Assembly (NCBI RefSeq): GCF_036625195.1
Contig: NZ_JAZKUG010000001.1
Coordinates: 4,340,001 to 4,404,000, forward strand
Direction: 5' to 3'
Length of the DNA: 64,000 nt
From: Accumulibacter sp.
GTDB lineage: Bacteria > Pseudomonadota > Gammaproteobacteria > Burkholderiales > Rhodocyclaceae
How positions within the stretch are numbered: position 1 is the first letter of the stretch; every line of letters starts with the position of its first letter. The translations under genes were made by a program, and so were the position numbers. Positions 8,536 to 16,950 of the stretch are shown here, in pieces. The notes beneath the pieces are model-generated. The model was not told where the DNA came from. It did not search any database and saw only the letters and a list, made by a program, of their open reading frames with translations.

Positions 8536-9795
8536 ATGCTGAGCCCCGCCCGGAACCGGTTGACGATCCCGCTGCTCCTCTTGGCGTCGACGGCAGCCCC
8601 GGTATTTTGGGCGCTGCCGGAGGATCTGCCGCCTCTGCGCAGTCTCGGCATCATCCTCGGCTGGGCCGGCTGCGGCATGCTCTTCGGCAGCCTGCTGCTG
8701 ATGCTGCGCGAAACCTGGCTGTCGCACTGGCTGGGCGGCCTTGCCGCCATGTATCGTTGGCATCACCGCGCCGGCGTCATCGCCTACGTCGTCCTGCTCG
8801 CGCATCCGCTGGCGCTCGCCGCCGATGCCTTGCCGGCGTCCCCGGCCCTCGCCTGGCAGACGCTGTCGCCATTCGCTAACGGCTGGGCGGTGCGGCTCGG
8901 TTGGCTGTCTCTGCTGCTGCTGATGTTCGGACTGGCCGCCACTTTCGCGAGCCGCATTCCGTACCGAATCTGGCGCTGGCTGCACGCTGCGCTCGGCATC
9001 GGCGTCGTCCTCGGCCTTGGCCACCTGCTGCAACTGGGAATCGACGAACCGGTGCTGCCGCTACTGGCGCTGGCAGTGCTGCTGCTTGGCTGGCGCTTCA
9101 TCCGCGACGATGCAGGACTCGCCGCACGGCCGTACATCGTCCGCTCGGCGACGCCAATCGCCGACGGCGTCGTCGAGATCAGCCTGCGACCACTAGCCCA
9201 GCCGATCGCAGCCGACGCAGGGCAGTTCGTCGTCGTCGCCTTCCACAGCGGAGCGGGATTCCGTGGCTGCGGCCAGTTTCACCCGTTCACCATCAGCTCG
9301 ATCGCCGGCGACGGTGAAATCCGGATTGGTGTCAAGGCCCTGGGCGATTGCACCCGACACCTTCAGTCGATCGCAACAGGTGTCCCGGCGCGGGTGCATG
9401 GCGCCTTTGGCCATTTCCTCGCCGGCCGACCGACGACGGCGCAACTCTGGCTGGCCGGCGGCATCGGTGTCACGCCCTTCGTTGCCCTGTTGCGCGGCGG
9501 CCCGCTGCACCAGCCGACCACCCTCATCTACCTCTACCGCAGCGAGACCGACGCCGCCTATCTGCACGAACTGCAGACGCTCGCTGCCGCCGATCGACTG
9601 CTGTCGCTGCAAGCATACGCCACCGGCGAGGAGCCACCGGAACTGGCATCGTTGTTGCCCGCCAGCCATGACCTCAGCAACCGCGAGTGCCATGTCTGCG
9701 GCCCGCCGGCAATGGTCGCCGCCGTCCGCAAGGCCCTGTGCCAGCGCGGCATCACCACCCGCCACATCCACTTCGAGAACTTCGACTTTCGCTGA
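8536..9795 (+). CDS. Ferric-reductase-like transmembrane flavoprotein
   Basis: 419 residues. About six N-terminal transmembrane helices (1-200) carry histidines in MYRWHHRAGVIAYVVLLAHP and LHAALGIGVVLGLGHLLQ that could bind b-type hemes. A ferredoxin-NADP-reductase-like module follows: FAD motif FHPFTISSI, NAD motif LAGGIGVTPFVALLR, and HVCGPPAMVAAVRKAL at the end. This is the ferric-reductase/NADPH-oxidase arrangement, moving electrons from cytoplasmic NAD(P)H through hemes across the membrane. The acceptor is unknown. The stop codon overlaps the start of the cytochrome b5-like gene. Confidence 0.82.
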   Translation: MLSPARNRLTIPLLLLASTAAPVFWALPEDLPPLRSLGIILGWAGCGMLFGSLLLMLRETWLSHWLGGLAAMYRWHHRAGVIAYVVLLAHPLALAADALPASPALAWQTLSPFANGWAVRLGWLSLLLLMFGLAATFASRIPYRIWRWLHAALGIGVVLGLGHLLQLGIDEPVLPLLALAVLLLGWRFIRDDAGLAARPYIVRSATPIADGVVEISLRPLAQPIAADAGQFVVVAFHSGAGFRGCGQFHPFTISSIAGDGEIRIGVKALGDCTRHLQSIATGVPARVHGAFGHFLAGRPTTAQLWLAGGIGVTPFVALLRGGPLHQPTTLIYLYRSETDAAYLHELQTLAAADRLLSLQAYATGEEPPELASLLPASHDLSNRECHVCGPPAMVAAVRKALCQRGITTRHIHFENFDFR

Positions 9796-10160
9796 TGCGC
9801 CGACTGTACGTCTACGCCACTGGCGTCTTCTGGCTGCTCGTCACCACCGTCGCGATCGTCGGCCACGGGGTGCCGGAGCCACCGGGCCACGCGCCTGCCT
9901 CCGAACGGCTGATACCGCTCGCGGAACTCGCCCGGCACGCACGGCCTGACGACTGCTGGATGGCCATCCACGGTGCCGTCCATGACCTCGGCGCCTATAT
10001 CCCGGAGCATCCATCGCAGCCGAGTGTGGTCGTACCGTGGTGTGGCAGGGAGGCGACGGAAGCCTACGCAACCAAGGGTCGCGGTCGCCCGCATTCGCCA
10101 CACGCGGATGAATTGCTCACCAGGTACCGCATCGGTCGCCTCGCCGGGGAGCAACCGTGA
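9795..10160 (+). CDS. Membrane-anchored cytochrome b5-like protein
   Basis: 121 residues, starting at an ATG that overlaps the preceding TGA, so co-translation is likely. An N-terminal hydrophobic segment (RRLYVYATGVFWLLVTTVAI) is followed by a cytochrome b5-like domain: LIPLAELARHARPDDCWMAI, then AYIPEHPSQP (first heme His, where cytochrome b5 has HPGG) and HSPHADELL (second His). It probably passes electrons from the flavoprotein next door, making a two-gene electron-transfer unit. Confidence 0.8.
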   Translation: MRRLYVYATGVFWLLVTTVAIVGHGVPEPPGHAPASERLIPLAELARHARPDDCWMAIHGAVHDLGAYIPEHPSQPSVVVPWCGREATEAYATKGRGRPHSPHADELLTRYRIGRLAGEQP

Positions 10161-10302
10161 GCAACGTCACGACCGCCGCCGCAGCGCCTTTGGTCGGGCG
10201 GCGGGAGTCCACCGGCGCCGCCTGTGGATGGCAGACGGGCGGCCCGGCGGCGATCGCCCCTGCACACCCGCCGCCGGCGGCAGCCACAGCGCGGCCCGAC
10301 GC

Positions 10303-11667
10303 ATGAATCCGACGCCAGTTTCAGTGGTCATGCCGTCCCTCAATCAGGCTGCGTTCATCGAAGCGGCTGCGCGCAGCGTACTGCAGCAGGACTACCCGGC
10401 ACTCGAACTGGTGGTCGCCGACGGCGGCTCGACCGACGATACGCACGCGACATTGGAACGTCTGTCGCACGAGTTCGGCGATCGCCTGCGCTGGCAGGCT
10501 GCGCCCGACTCCGGGCCGGCGAACGCTGTCAACAAGGCACTGGCGCTGGCCCGCGGCGGCATCGTCGGTTGGCTGAATGCGGATGACCTCTACAAACCCG
10601 GAGCGATCGCAGCGGCCGTTGCGGCATTGCAGGCTGATCCGTCGCTGGTGATGGTGTTCGGCGAAGCCGAACACATCGACGAGTCCGACCGCATCATCGA
10701 TCGCTATCCAACCCGACCGGCAACGACACCGGTCGCGCACTTCCAGGACGGCTGCTTCATATGCCAGCCCACCGTCTTTCTGCGGCGAAGTGTCCTTGAC
10801 GAGGTCGGCGGGCTGGATGAGACGCTCTCGACCGCCTTCGACTTCGATCTCTGGTTGCGCATCTTTCTCACCTTCCCCGGTCACATCGCCCACCTGCCCC
10901 GGGTGCAGGCACAGTCCCGCCTGCACCCGGGGTGCATCACGCGACGCCTGCGGCGGACGATCGCAGCCGAGTCCGTACGCGTCCTCGCCCGTCACCTCGG
11001 CACGGCGAATCCGCATTGGCTGCTGACCTACGTCGAGGAGCAGTGCAACTCCTATCCGCATGGAGACTCTCCCGCGGACCTCCAGCAGGATGTCGAGTCG
11101 CTGGCCGCGGAACTGGCCGGATGTTTTTCTGCGGATGGCCGCGAGCTGCTTCGCCATCGCCTGACGACGGATGCGCGCTTGCGCCTCGCCTTGCCGGAAG
11201 CCTTCGCCGCCGTGACGGCGGATGGCTGGGCAACGGCGACGCTGCGCATCAGGCTGCGGCAGACTGCAGCCATTCCAGGCCGACGCAGCATCGGGACGCG
11301 GCAGCCAGTTGTCGCCGCGGCGAGCCCTGCGGGTCGCGCCCGCACGATCCTCGTCCGCCTGTGGAGCCGGCTGCGTCGCTGGCTGCCCGGTGACCGCCGC
11401 TCATACCTGCAACTCGCATGCGTGCACGCAGCGCCACTCACCTCGCCGCTGGCACTCTCGATTCGCAGCGGGCAAGAGGCCGCCGAGTGCCGCGTCGTCA
11501 GCCGGCACGGCCGCTTCTCGCTCTTCCTGCCACTGTCCGCTGCGATCGGCCCGCAAGCGGAAATCGAAATCATCCCCAACCAGGTCTTCATCCCCGGACT
11601 CGTCGATGAGCAATCCTCCGACTTGCGCGAGCTGTCCTTTCGCGTCGAAGACATGACGATCATCTGA
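10303..11667 (+). CDS. Glycosyltransferase family 2 protein
   Basis: 454 residues from ATG 10303; the frame is open further upstream, but only from 10303 does it match GT2. Motifs: VSVVMPSLNQAAFIEAAARS, DGGSTDDT, and LNADD at residues 91-95 as the DxD-type metal/nucleotide-sugar site. The GT-A domain covers about residues 5-260. The rest (270-454) is not recognisable. It would transfer a sugar from a nucleotide donor to polysaccharide or a glycoconjugate. No other polysaccharide genes are next to it, so its pathway is unknown. Confidence 0.85.
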   Translation: MNPTPVSVVMPSLNQAAFIEAAARSVLQQDYPALELVVADGGSTDDTHATLERLSHEFGDRLRWQAAPDSGPANAVNKALALARGGIVGWLNADDLYKPGAIAAAVAALQADPSLVMVFGEAEHIDESDRIIDRYPTRPATTPVAHFQDGCFICQPTVFLRRSVLDEVGGLDETLSTAFDFDLWLRIFLTFPGHIAHLPRVQAQSRLHPGCITRRLRRTIAAESVRVLARHLGTANPHWLLTYVEEQCNSYPHGDSPADLQQDVESLAAELAGCFSADGRELLRHRLTTDARLRLALPEAFAAVTADGWATATLRIRLRQTAAIPGRRSIGTRQPVVAAASPAGRARTILVRLWSRLRRWLPGDRRSYLQLACVHAAPLTSPLALSIRSGQEAAECRVVSRHGRFSLFLPLSAAIGPQAEIEIIPNQVFIPGLVDEQSSDLRELSFRVEDMTII

Positions 11668-11878
11668 GAGCCGGCCGGCAGCGACGCCGGGGATCCCGGG
11701 AGCTGGCTCATGGAAGCGGCCCCGCCCACCGCTGCAACACGCCGACACCGGGGCGACGAGCGGCAACACGCCGTCGTCGCCAGGGCGCAGGATGTCATCG
11801 GCTGCGCTTCGGGCAGCACGGCCAGGGCAGTCGTCAGGCCGCTGACTAAGTCTGGCAACGTCCCTTGCTTGTGGCGCA

Positions 11879-11896
11879 CTGATGCCTTAGCATCAG
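11879..11896. promoter_or_regulatory. Palindrome before vapBC-like operon (candidate autoregulatory operator)
   Basis: CTGATGC-CTTA-GCATCAG, a perfect inverted repeat with 7-bp arms, lies 26 bp before the antitoxin start and just upstream of its AAGGAGG ribosome-binding site. VapB-type antitoxins usually repress their own promoter through such palindromes. Function is inferred from position. Confidence 0.6.
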
Positions 11897-11921
11897 CGCA
11901 TCACGTGCAAGGAGGACACTC

Positions 11922-12170
11922 ATGCGCACCACACTCGATATCGAAGACGATGTCCTGCTGGCTGCCAAGGAGCTTGCCCGGCGTGGCGGGACGACGGCCG
12001 GCCGGGTGATCTCGCAGCTCTTGCGGCAAGCCCTGACCCAGTCGCCGCCATCGACGACCAGCAGCACCGGCGAGCCCGCGGCCGTCCACGGTTTCCGACC
12101 GTTCCCGTCACGGGGGAAAGTGGTCACCAACGAGCAGGTCGACCAGCTGAGAGACGAGGAAGGCGTTTGA
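11922..12170 (+). CDS. VapB-like ribbon-helix-helix antitoxin
   Basis: 82 residues. The N-terminus MRTTLDIEDDVLLAAKELAR fits a ribbon-helix-helix DNA-binding domain of the VapB/Arc type, and the C-terminal half is disordered-looking and acidic at the end (QVDQLRDEEGV), as expected for the toxin-wrapping tail. A strong AAGGAGG precedes it. Its stop overlaps the toxin start (ATGA), the usual coupled arrangement that keeps antitoxin in excess. Confidence 0.82.
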   Translation: MRTTLDIEDDVLLAAKELARRGGTTAGRVISQLLRQALTQSPPSTTSSTGEPAAVHGFRPFPSRGKVVTNEQVDQLRDEEGV

Positions 12171-12598
12171 TGCGCGCCTTGCTCGATGTGAATGTGCTGA
12201 TCGCCCTGCTGGACAGCGATCACCTGCACCACGGCAGAGCCACGGCCTGGCTGCAGGAGAATATCCAATCGGGCTGGGCGTCGTGCCCGCTGACCGAAAA
12301 CGGTTGCATCCGGATCATGTCACAAGCCGGCTACCCCAACCCACTGCCGGCCGGGGCCATCGCCGAACGCCTCGCCGCGGCGACCGCGACCGGCCATCAC
12401 GTCTTCTGGTCGGATGCCGTGAGCATCCTCGATCGCGGACGAATTGCCTGGAATGCCGTCCTCGGATCCCGTCAGGTAACTGACGTCTATCTGCTGGCGC
12501 TGGCGGTGCAGCAAGGCGGCCGCCTGGTGACGCTGGATCGCGCGGTACCGCTGCAAGCCGTTCCCGAGGCAGGAAGCCGTCATCTCGTGCTGATCTGA
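12170..12598 (+). CDS. VapC-like PIN-domain toxin
   Basis: 142 residues from the ATG overlapping the antitoxin stop. PIN motifs: LLDVNVLIALLD (first Asp), TENGCIRIMS (Glu), QVTDVYLLALA (Asp), and a C-terminal VTLDRAV (last Asp). PIN toxins are Mg-dependent ribonucleases that cut tRNA or rRNA. This member belongs to the subgroup whose motif is TENG. An inverted-repeat element starts directly at its stop codon. Confidence 0.85.
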   Translation: MRALLDVNVLIALLDSDHLHHGRATAWLQENIQSGWASCPLTENGCIRIMSQAGYPNPLPAGAIAERLAAATATGHHVFWSDAVSILDRGRIAWNAVLGSRQVTDVYLLALAVQQGGRLVTLDRAVPLQAVPEAGSRHLVLI

Positions 12599-12741
12599 CA
12601 GGTTGTGAAGAAATCGTCGCGAGCAGGCCGAGATGCAAGGCGCGAGCGAGCGAACGACGAGACATATCAGATGGACAGGCGACGAGTCAGCGAGTGAGCA
12701 ACGCCGCAGATCGCTCGCGCAGTAGATCGATTCACAACCTG
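12599..12741. repeat. 143-bp element with terminal inverted repeats (MITE-like)
   Basis: The left end CAGGTTGTGAAGAAATCG (12599-12616) is matched inverted at the right end by CGATTCACAACCTG (12728-12741). It carries no ORF and begins one base after the vapC stop. The interior has repeated GCGAGCGAGCGAAC-like sequence. Size, terminal repeats and lack of coding fit a small non-autonomous transposable element or a long REP-like hairpin. No target duplication is obvious and no second copy occurs in the window. Confidence 0.55.
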
Positions 12742-12861
12742 TGAGTCCCCACGGCAGGCCAGCCGTTTGCTGGCGGCTTCTCCGCTCCACCGATCCTGTT
12801 GCAAGCTCGGGCGAAGCGCTGTTCGACAGCTTGCTGCGGTGGACGCCCGCGGGGCGACCGT

Positions 12862-13044
12862 TCAACCGCAGAGCATGCGCTCGATCATGGCGGGCTCCAG
12901 TTGCTGCAGCAGGGCCTCGATTTCGCCGGCGCGCACGGCGTCGCCAATGATTTCGAGCCCTTGCGGGGTGACCCGGAGACGAACGCGAACACGCCGGCCG
13001 ACGGGGTCGCCTTCGTGATCATCGGCGTTCAGCCGGTCGGGCAA
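12862..13044 (-). CDS. Possible small protein downstream of argP
   Basis: 60-residue ORF that starts inside the last 26 bp of argP on the same strand. The C-terminal two thirds read like a real folded mini-protein (RVTPQGLEIIGDAVRAGEIE, then LLQQLEPAMIERMLCG), unlike the Arg/Ala/Pro-rich noise of most shadow ORFs here. I do not recognise the family. Coupled translation with argP would explain the overlap. No domain or signal is visible. Confidence 0.4.
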   Translation of the reverse strand: MPDRLNADDHEGDPVGRRVRVRLRVTPQGLEIIGDAVRAGEIEALLQQLEPAMIERMLCG

Positions 13045-13966
13045 CCGTCGTCTGCCCGCTCGCCGCCGCTCGGGGCGGGATCAGTGCGCCTCGCCCAGCC
13101 GTCAGAACCTGCCGCGTCAGCCCTGCCAGCAATGCCGATGACGCTCTCACATACTGCCAGTACAGCGGCACGTCCAAGGCGGTATCTGGCACCAGCTCGA
13201 CGAGCGAACGATCGTCAAGCTGGGCGGTGATCAGCGACTGCGGATGAAGCCCCCAACCCATGCCGGACAACGTGGCGGTCACGAACGCTTGCGTCGACGG
13301 CAAGCTGTGGTGCGGCAATTCAATGTGCCGCTGGCAAAGTCGCTGCGCCCAGCGCGTCTGCAGCTCGTCCCTGGCATTGAAGGCCAGACTCGGTGCGCGC
13401 GCCAGACTGCCCGCGCTGACCCCGTCACGGAAATGACGTTCCATGAAGGATGGACTGCAAGCCGCCAGATAGCGCATCGCACCCAGCGGCTCGCTGTTGC
13501 AGCCGACGGCAGGGCGGGCTGAGCCAGTGACGGCGGCGAGGACGATGCCGTTGCGCAACCATTCGGCGGTATGGTCCTGATCGTCCACCGCAACCTCCAT
13601 CAGAACCGGAGCTTCGGCCGCGAACGTGGCGAGTGCCGGTGCGAACCAGGTCGCCAGGCTGTCGGCATTGACCGCAATGGGCAGCGGCACCCTGAAGTCG
13701 CCCGTCGGTGCAAGTGTCGGCAACGCCTCGTGCAACTCCTGCTCCAGAAGACGCACCCGGTCGACGTGCTGGCACAGGCGCCGACCCATTGCCGTGGCCT
13801 CGCAGGGCTGTCCGCGAACCACCAGGGCGCAACCGACACGATCCTCCAGCAACCGAATCCGCTGTGAGATGGCCGACGGCGTCACGTGCAGCGCACGGGC
13901 GGCACGCTCGAAGCTGCCCTCGCGAACGATGGCAGCCAAAGCGGCCAGTGAAGCATAGTCGAGCAT
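13019..13966 (-). CDS. argP: ArgP/IciA-type LysR regulator of the LysE exporter
   Basis: 315 residues from the Met of MLDYASLAALAAIVREGSFE. The LysR-type HTH is at residues 5-60 (SFERAARALHVTPSAISQRI) with an effector-binding domain after it. ArgP proteins bind lysine or arginine and activate the divergent basic amino acid exporter gene. Here the divergent neighbour is lysE/argO, 98 bp away, which supports the name. The C-terminal 25 residues are an Ala/Arg-rich extension. Confidence 0.85.
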   Translation of the reverse strand: MLDYASLAALAAIVREGSFERAARALHVTPSAISQRIRLLEDRVGCALVVRGQPCEATAMGRRLCQHVDRVRLLEQELHEALPTLAPTGDFRVPLPIAVNADSLATWFAPALATFAAEAPVLMEVAVDDQDHTAEWLRNGIVLAAVTGSARPAVGCNSEPLGAMRYLAACSPSFMERHFRDGVSAGSLARAPSLAFNARDELQTRWAQRLCQRHIELPHHSLPSTQAFVTATLSGMGWGLHPQSLITAQLDDRSLVELVPDTALDVPLYWQYVRASSALLAGLTRQVLTAGRGALIPPRAAASGQTTVARPAERR

Positions 13967-13978
13967 GATGCAGTTTTT

Positions 13979-13993
13979 CTGAATTGAGTTCAG
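13979..13993. promoter_or_regulatory. Inverted repeat between argP and lysE (candidate ArgP site)
   Basis: CTGAA-TTGAG-TTCAG with flanking T/A-rich bases (TTT on the left, GAAA on the right) lies in the 98-bp divergent spacer, 13 bp from the argP start. LysR-type regulators bind dyads of this size (T-N11-A). Assignment rests on symmetry and position. Confidence 0.45.
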
Positions 13994-14064
13994 GAAAGAC
14001 AGTTTGCCTTCATGCTGCCAAGCTGACAAGCTGGCCACCCATTCACGCAAAAGGCGTTCAGCCG

Positions 14065-14688
14065 ATGTTCTTCGCAGTATTCGTTCAGGGCCTCGCCCTC
14101 GGTCTTGGACTCATCGTCGCCATCGGCGCGCAGAATGCCTTCGTGCTGCGGCAGGGCCTGCGCCGGGAGCATGTCGGCAGCGTCGTCGCCTTCTGTGCCC
14201 TGACGGACGCACTGTTGATCGCCGCCGGCGTCATGGGCATGGCGCAAGCGCTCGCCGACAGCGCCAAACTGGCACAGGCCCTGGCTCTGGCCGGCGCTGC
14301 CTTCCTGAGCTTCTACGGCATCCAGGCGCTGCACCGTGCGCGCAGTCCGCAGCACCTGCAGGCAGCGCCGGGCGGTGCCGGGCTCAGCCACGGGGCCGCC
14401 GTGGCCCAGGCGGCCGCGTTTTCGCTTCTCAACCCCCACGTCTACCTCGACACGGTGCTCCTGGTCGGCAGCATCGGCGCCCAGCAACCTGCCGACCTGC
14501 GCTGCTGGTTCGTCCTCGGGGCAAGCACGGCCAGCATCGTCTGGTTTGGTCTGCTGGGCTTTGGCGCGCGCTGGCTGGCACCCTGGTTTACCCGGCCACG
14601 CGCCTGGCAGGTGCTCGACGCGTTGACCGGTGTGACCATGTGCGTCCTGGCAGCGCTGCTCCTGCGTCACGTCGGCGATGGTTGTTGA
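14065..14688 (+). CDS. LysE/ArgO family basic amino acid exporter
   Basis: 207 residues, five or six transmembrane helices. The N-terminal signature LGLGLIVAIGAQNAFVLRQG is diagnostic for LysE/ArgO, and LLNPHVYLDTVLLVGSIGAQ is the second conserved stretch. It exports lysine and/or arginine from the cytoplasm, protecting against overload. Expression is expected to depend on the divergent ArgP. Whether lysine or arginine is preferred cannot be read from sequence. Confidence 0.9.
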   Translation: MFFAVFVQGLALGLGLIVAIGAQNAFVLRQGLRREHVGSVVAFCALTDALLIAAGVMGMAQALADSAKLAQALALAGAAFLSFYGIQALHRARSPQHLQAAPGGAGLSHGAAVAQAAAFSLLNPHVYLDTVLLVGSIGAQQPADLRCWFVLGASTASIVWFGLLGFGARWLAPWFTRPRAWQVLDALTGVTMCVLAALLLRHVGDGC

Positions 14689-14786
14689 ACCTCTTTTCCT
14701 CACTTGACGCTCGCCAGACCTGCCGAAACCGTGGTGTGATGCGGGTTTGAGCCGAGACGGAGGGGTCACCCAATGGGTGAAGAGGT

Positions 14787-15737
14787 GCACGGGTGGATGC
14801 CCAGCAGATGCTCGGGCCGCGCCTGGCCAGTCTGATCGTCATGCTCGGCCTGCGCTATCGGCTCTCGCGCGCCAAGGTTCAAGAGCTCCTCGGTGAGTTG
14901 CTCGGACTGCAACTGTCCGCCGGACTCATCGACCAGACCATACGGCAAAGCGCCGGCCCGGTCGCGCTGGTCGAAGACCTGCTGCTGGAGGAGATCGAGC
15001 GCGCCGGCCTGCTGCACCTGGACGAGACGCCGTGGCGAGAACGTGGCCAGTTGCTGTGGCTGTGGGTGTTCAACGCCGTGACGACGGTAGTCCATTTCAT
15101 CGGCGCACGCAGCGCCGAGATCTTCATCAATGCCCTCCAGGGCGGTGTCGCTGGCTGCCTGATGAGCGACGGCTACGCAGTTTAGCGTTCGTACCTCAAC
15201 CGTATTCGCTGCCTGGCGCATCTCCTGGGCGAGGCACGCGGACTGACCGAGGCCACTTGCCGGCACACCAGTCAGGTCGGACAGCACCTCCTCGACCTCA
15301 TGGGTGGCCTGATACAGGCGACCCAGGCTGCCCGCGATGGCCCTTTCGACGACTTGGCCGAGCGTCAGGCGCCAGCCCTCGCCCAACTCAAGGCCTTGTG
15401 CAAACGCCACCGACACAGTCCCTTCGTCAAACTCGGCGAATTCTGCCGCGAGATGCTCAACGCTTGGGAAGCGATCATCCGGCCGCCACTCGACCGCAGC
15501 CTGCCGCTCACCAACAATGCGGCCGAACGTCTGTTGCGCCACTGGGTCATCGCCCGTTGCCTGAGCTTCGGTACCCGCAGCGAGCAAGGAACTCGAGCGT
15601 TTGCGCTGCTCGCCAGCATCATCGATACTTGTCGCGCAAGGAAAGCGTCCGCTTGGGATTAGCTCAGCGCCGCCCTTCAGGCCGGCCGCCAAGGACTACC
15701 GATGCCGCCTTTGCCCGCGATTTCAGTGGGGGGGTGA
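14787..15737 (+). pseudogene. IS66 family transposase remnant
   Basis: One frame gives IS66-like sequence (SLIVMLGLRYRLSRAKVQEL, LHLDETPWRERGQLLWLWVF, LPLTNNAAERLLRHWVIARC), but it is interrupted by an in-frame TAG at 15183-15185 and another at 15660-15662, and it lacks the N-terminal half of a full IS66 TnpC. The DDE Asp lies in LDETPW and the Glu in NNAAERLLR. No TnpA or TnpB partners and no clear ends were found, so this is a decayed element. Confidence 0.8.
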
Positions 15738-15905
15738 TTGGTTACGGTCAACCAGGGCCTCGGCTCCCGTTTGTCAGAGCGGCCTGAGGCCAAGAATCCT
15801 CAGCCGAGCGTCGCCCGGCCGGCAGATGTTAGTGGCTGCGAAGAACCGCGGATATCTGGCGCGCAAAGATGGCGAAGAATGGTTGACTGTTGAGGTCGAC
15901 ATAAA

Positions 15906-15926
15906 AAGGGGCCGCTGAGGCCCCTT
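15906..15926 (-). terminator. Intrinsic terminator at the end of the IS21 operon
   Basis: AAGGGGCC (15906-15913) pairs perfectly with GGCCCCTT (15919-15926) across a 5-nt loop. Read on the minus strand the stem is followed by TTTTTAT, the U-tract of a rho-independent terminator. It lies 23 bp after the last ORF of the element. Confidence 0.8.
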
Positions 15927-15949
15927 GAAGTCTGAGCGACCGGCGATGT

Positions 15950-16192
15950 TCAGAATGGGGGTTCGTCAGGCCAGTCGTCGGCTGTGCTGTGGTTACCGGG
16001 AAGTGTTTCGCCCGGACCGGTGCGTTCATCTCGCAGCAGATCGAGGAGCGCGAGGTCGTAGTGGGCCCAGATGCGGTCACGCAGATCTTCGAGCAGTTCG
16101 ACGACGGCCAGCGCCTGCTCCGGGGTCCAGTCGGCACAGATCAGGAAATCGAGCCCAGCGCCCAGTCCGGAAGGCAGGTGATAAGGCTTCAT
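15950..16192 (-). CDS. Small IS21-associated protein downstream of istB
   Basis: 80 residues (MKPYHLPSGLGAGLDFLICA ... ending DDWPDEPPF). Its ATG overlaps the istB stop as ATGA, so it is translationally coupled to the transposition helper. Acidic, with a helical centre (WTPEQALAVVELLEDLRDRI). I recognise no domain. Position and coupling argue that it belongs to the element and is not host DNA. Confidence 0.7.
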   Translation of the reverse strand: MKPYHLPSGLGAGLDFLICADWTPEQALAVVELLEDLRDRIWAHYDLALLDLLRDERTGPGETLPGNHSTADDWPDEPPF

Positions 16193-16950
16193 GCGGCAGC
16201 CCCGACGGTGGATCGACGTTTCTGGGTGCGCTGCTCCGTCCGTTCCTGCGCCTCCTTGCGCCGATAGGATTCCCCCTTGATGGCGACGATCTCGGCGTGA
16301 TGAACGAGACGATCGATCAGGGCGACGGTACAGGCCGCATTGGGGAAGACCTCCGACCACTCGGAGAACGAACGGTTGGTCGTGATCAGCGTGCTGCGGC
16401 ACTCGTGGCGCCGGTTGACCAGCTCGAAGAGCAGATCGGCGTGGCGGTTCGAATACGACAGATAGCCGACCTCGTCGATCACCAGCAGCGCCGGCGCCGC
16501 ATAATGACGCAGTCGCCGGCGCAGAGCCGAATCGCTGTCGATCGCTGCCAGGTCGCCGAGGAGCTGACCGGCGGTGGTGAACAGCACCGTATGCCCGGAC
16601 AGGACGGCCCGGTGTGCGATGTTACGGGCGATCGTCGACTTGCCCAGCCCACTCGCCCCGACCAGAATGGCATTGCTCGCGCTCTTCAGGAACTCCAGGC
16701 TCATCAACTCGCTGATCGCTGTCCGATCGCACTGCTCCGGCCAGTCCCAATCGAAATCCGCGAGCGGCTTGAAGCGACCGATGTGCGCCTCGGCGAGACG
16801 GCGCTCCAGACTGCGCCGGGCCCGTTCGGTCTCCTCCCAAGTCAGCAAGGGCTCGACCCAAGCGCACTCGGCCAGCTCCGACCAATGCGCCAGCAAGCCG
16901 TGCAGATGCAAGGCTTCCGCCCGTTTGCGCAAGGCCTCACTCGGGATCAT
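16189..16950 (-). CDS. istB: IS21 family helper ATPase IstB
   Basis: 253 residues, standard for IstB. Walker A is GASGLGKST and Walker B is ALLVIDEVGYLS, with the sensor region TLITTNRSFSEWSEVFPNAA. IstB is an AAA+ ATPase related to DnaC that assembles on DNA and stimulates the IstA transposase at the target. The start overlaps the end of istA by 14 bp. The basic C-terminus (RKEAQERTEQRTQKRRS) is slightly longer than usual. Confidence 0.95.
   Translation of the reverse strand: MIPSEALRKRAEALHLHGLLAHWSELAECAWVEPLLTWEETERARRSLERRLAEAHIGRFKPLADFDWDWPEQCDRTAISELMSLEFLKSASNAILVGASGLGKSTIARNIAHRAVLSGHTVLFTTAGQLLGDLAAIDSDSALRRRLRHYAAPALLVIDEVGYLSYSNRHADLLFELVNRRHECRSTLITTNRSFSEWSEVFPNAACTVALIDRLVHHAEIVAIKGESYRRKEAQERTEQRTQKRRSTVGAAA

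Noticed and set aside
10158..10306. A 49-codon GTG ORF exactly filling the gap between the cytochrome b5 gene and the glycosyltransferase, overlapping both neighbours' codons.
   Set aside because: Ala/Pro/Arg-rich low-complexity sequence with no ribosome-binding site; the overlaps are likely chance in GC-rich DNA.
887..15807. The 15-mer AGAATCCTCAGCCGA at 887-901 and again at 15793-15807.
   Set aside because: One or two such matches are expected by chance in a window this size, and neither flank shows element ends.
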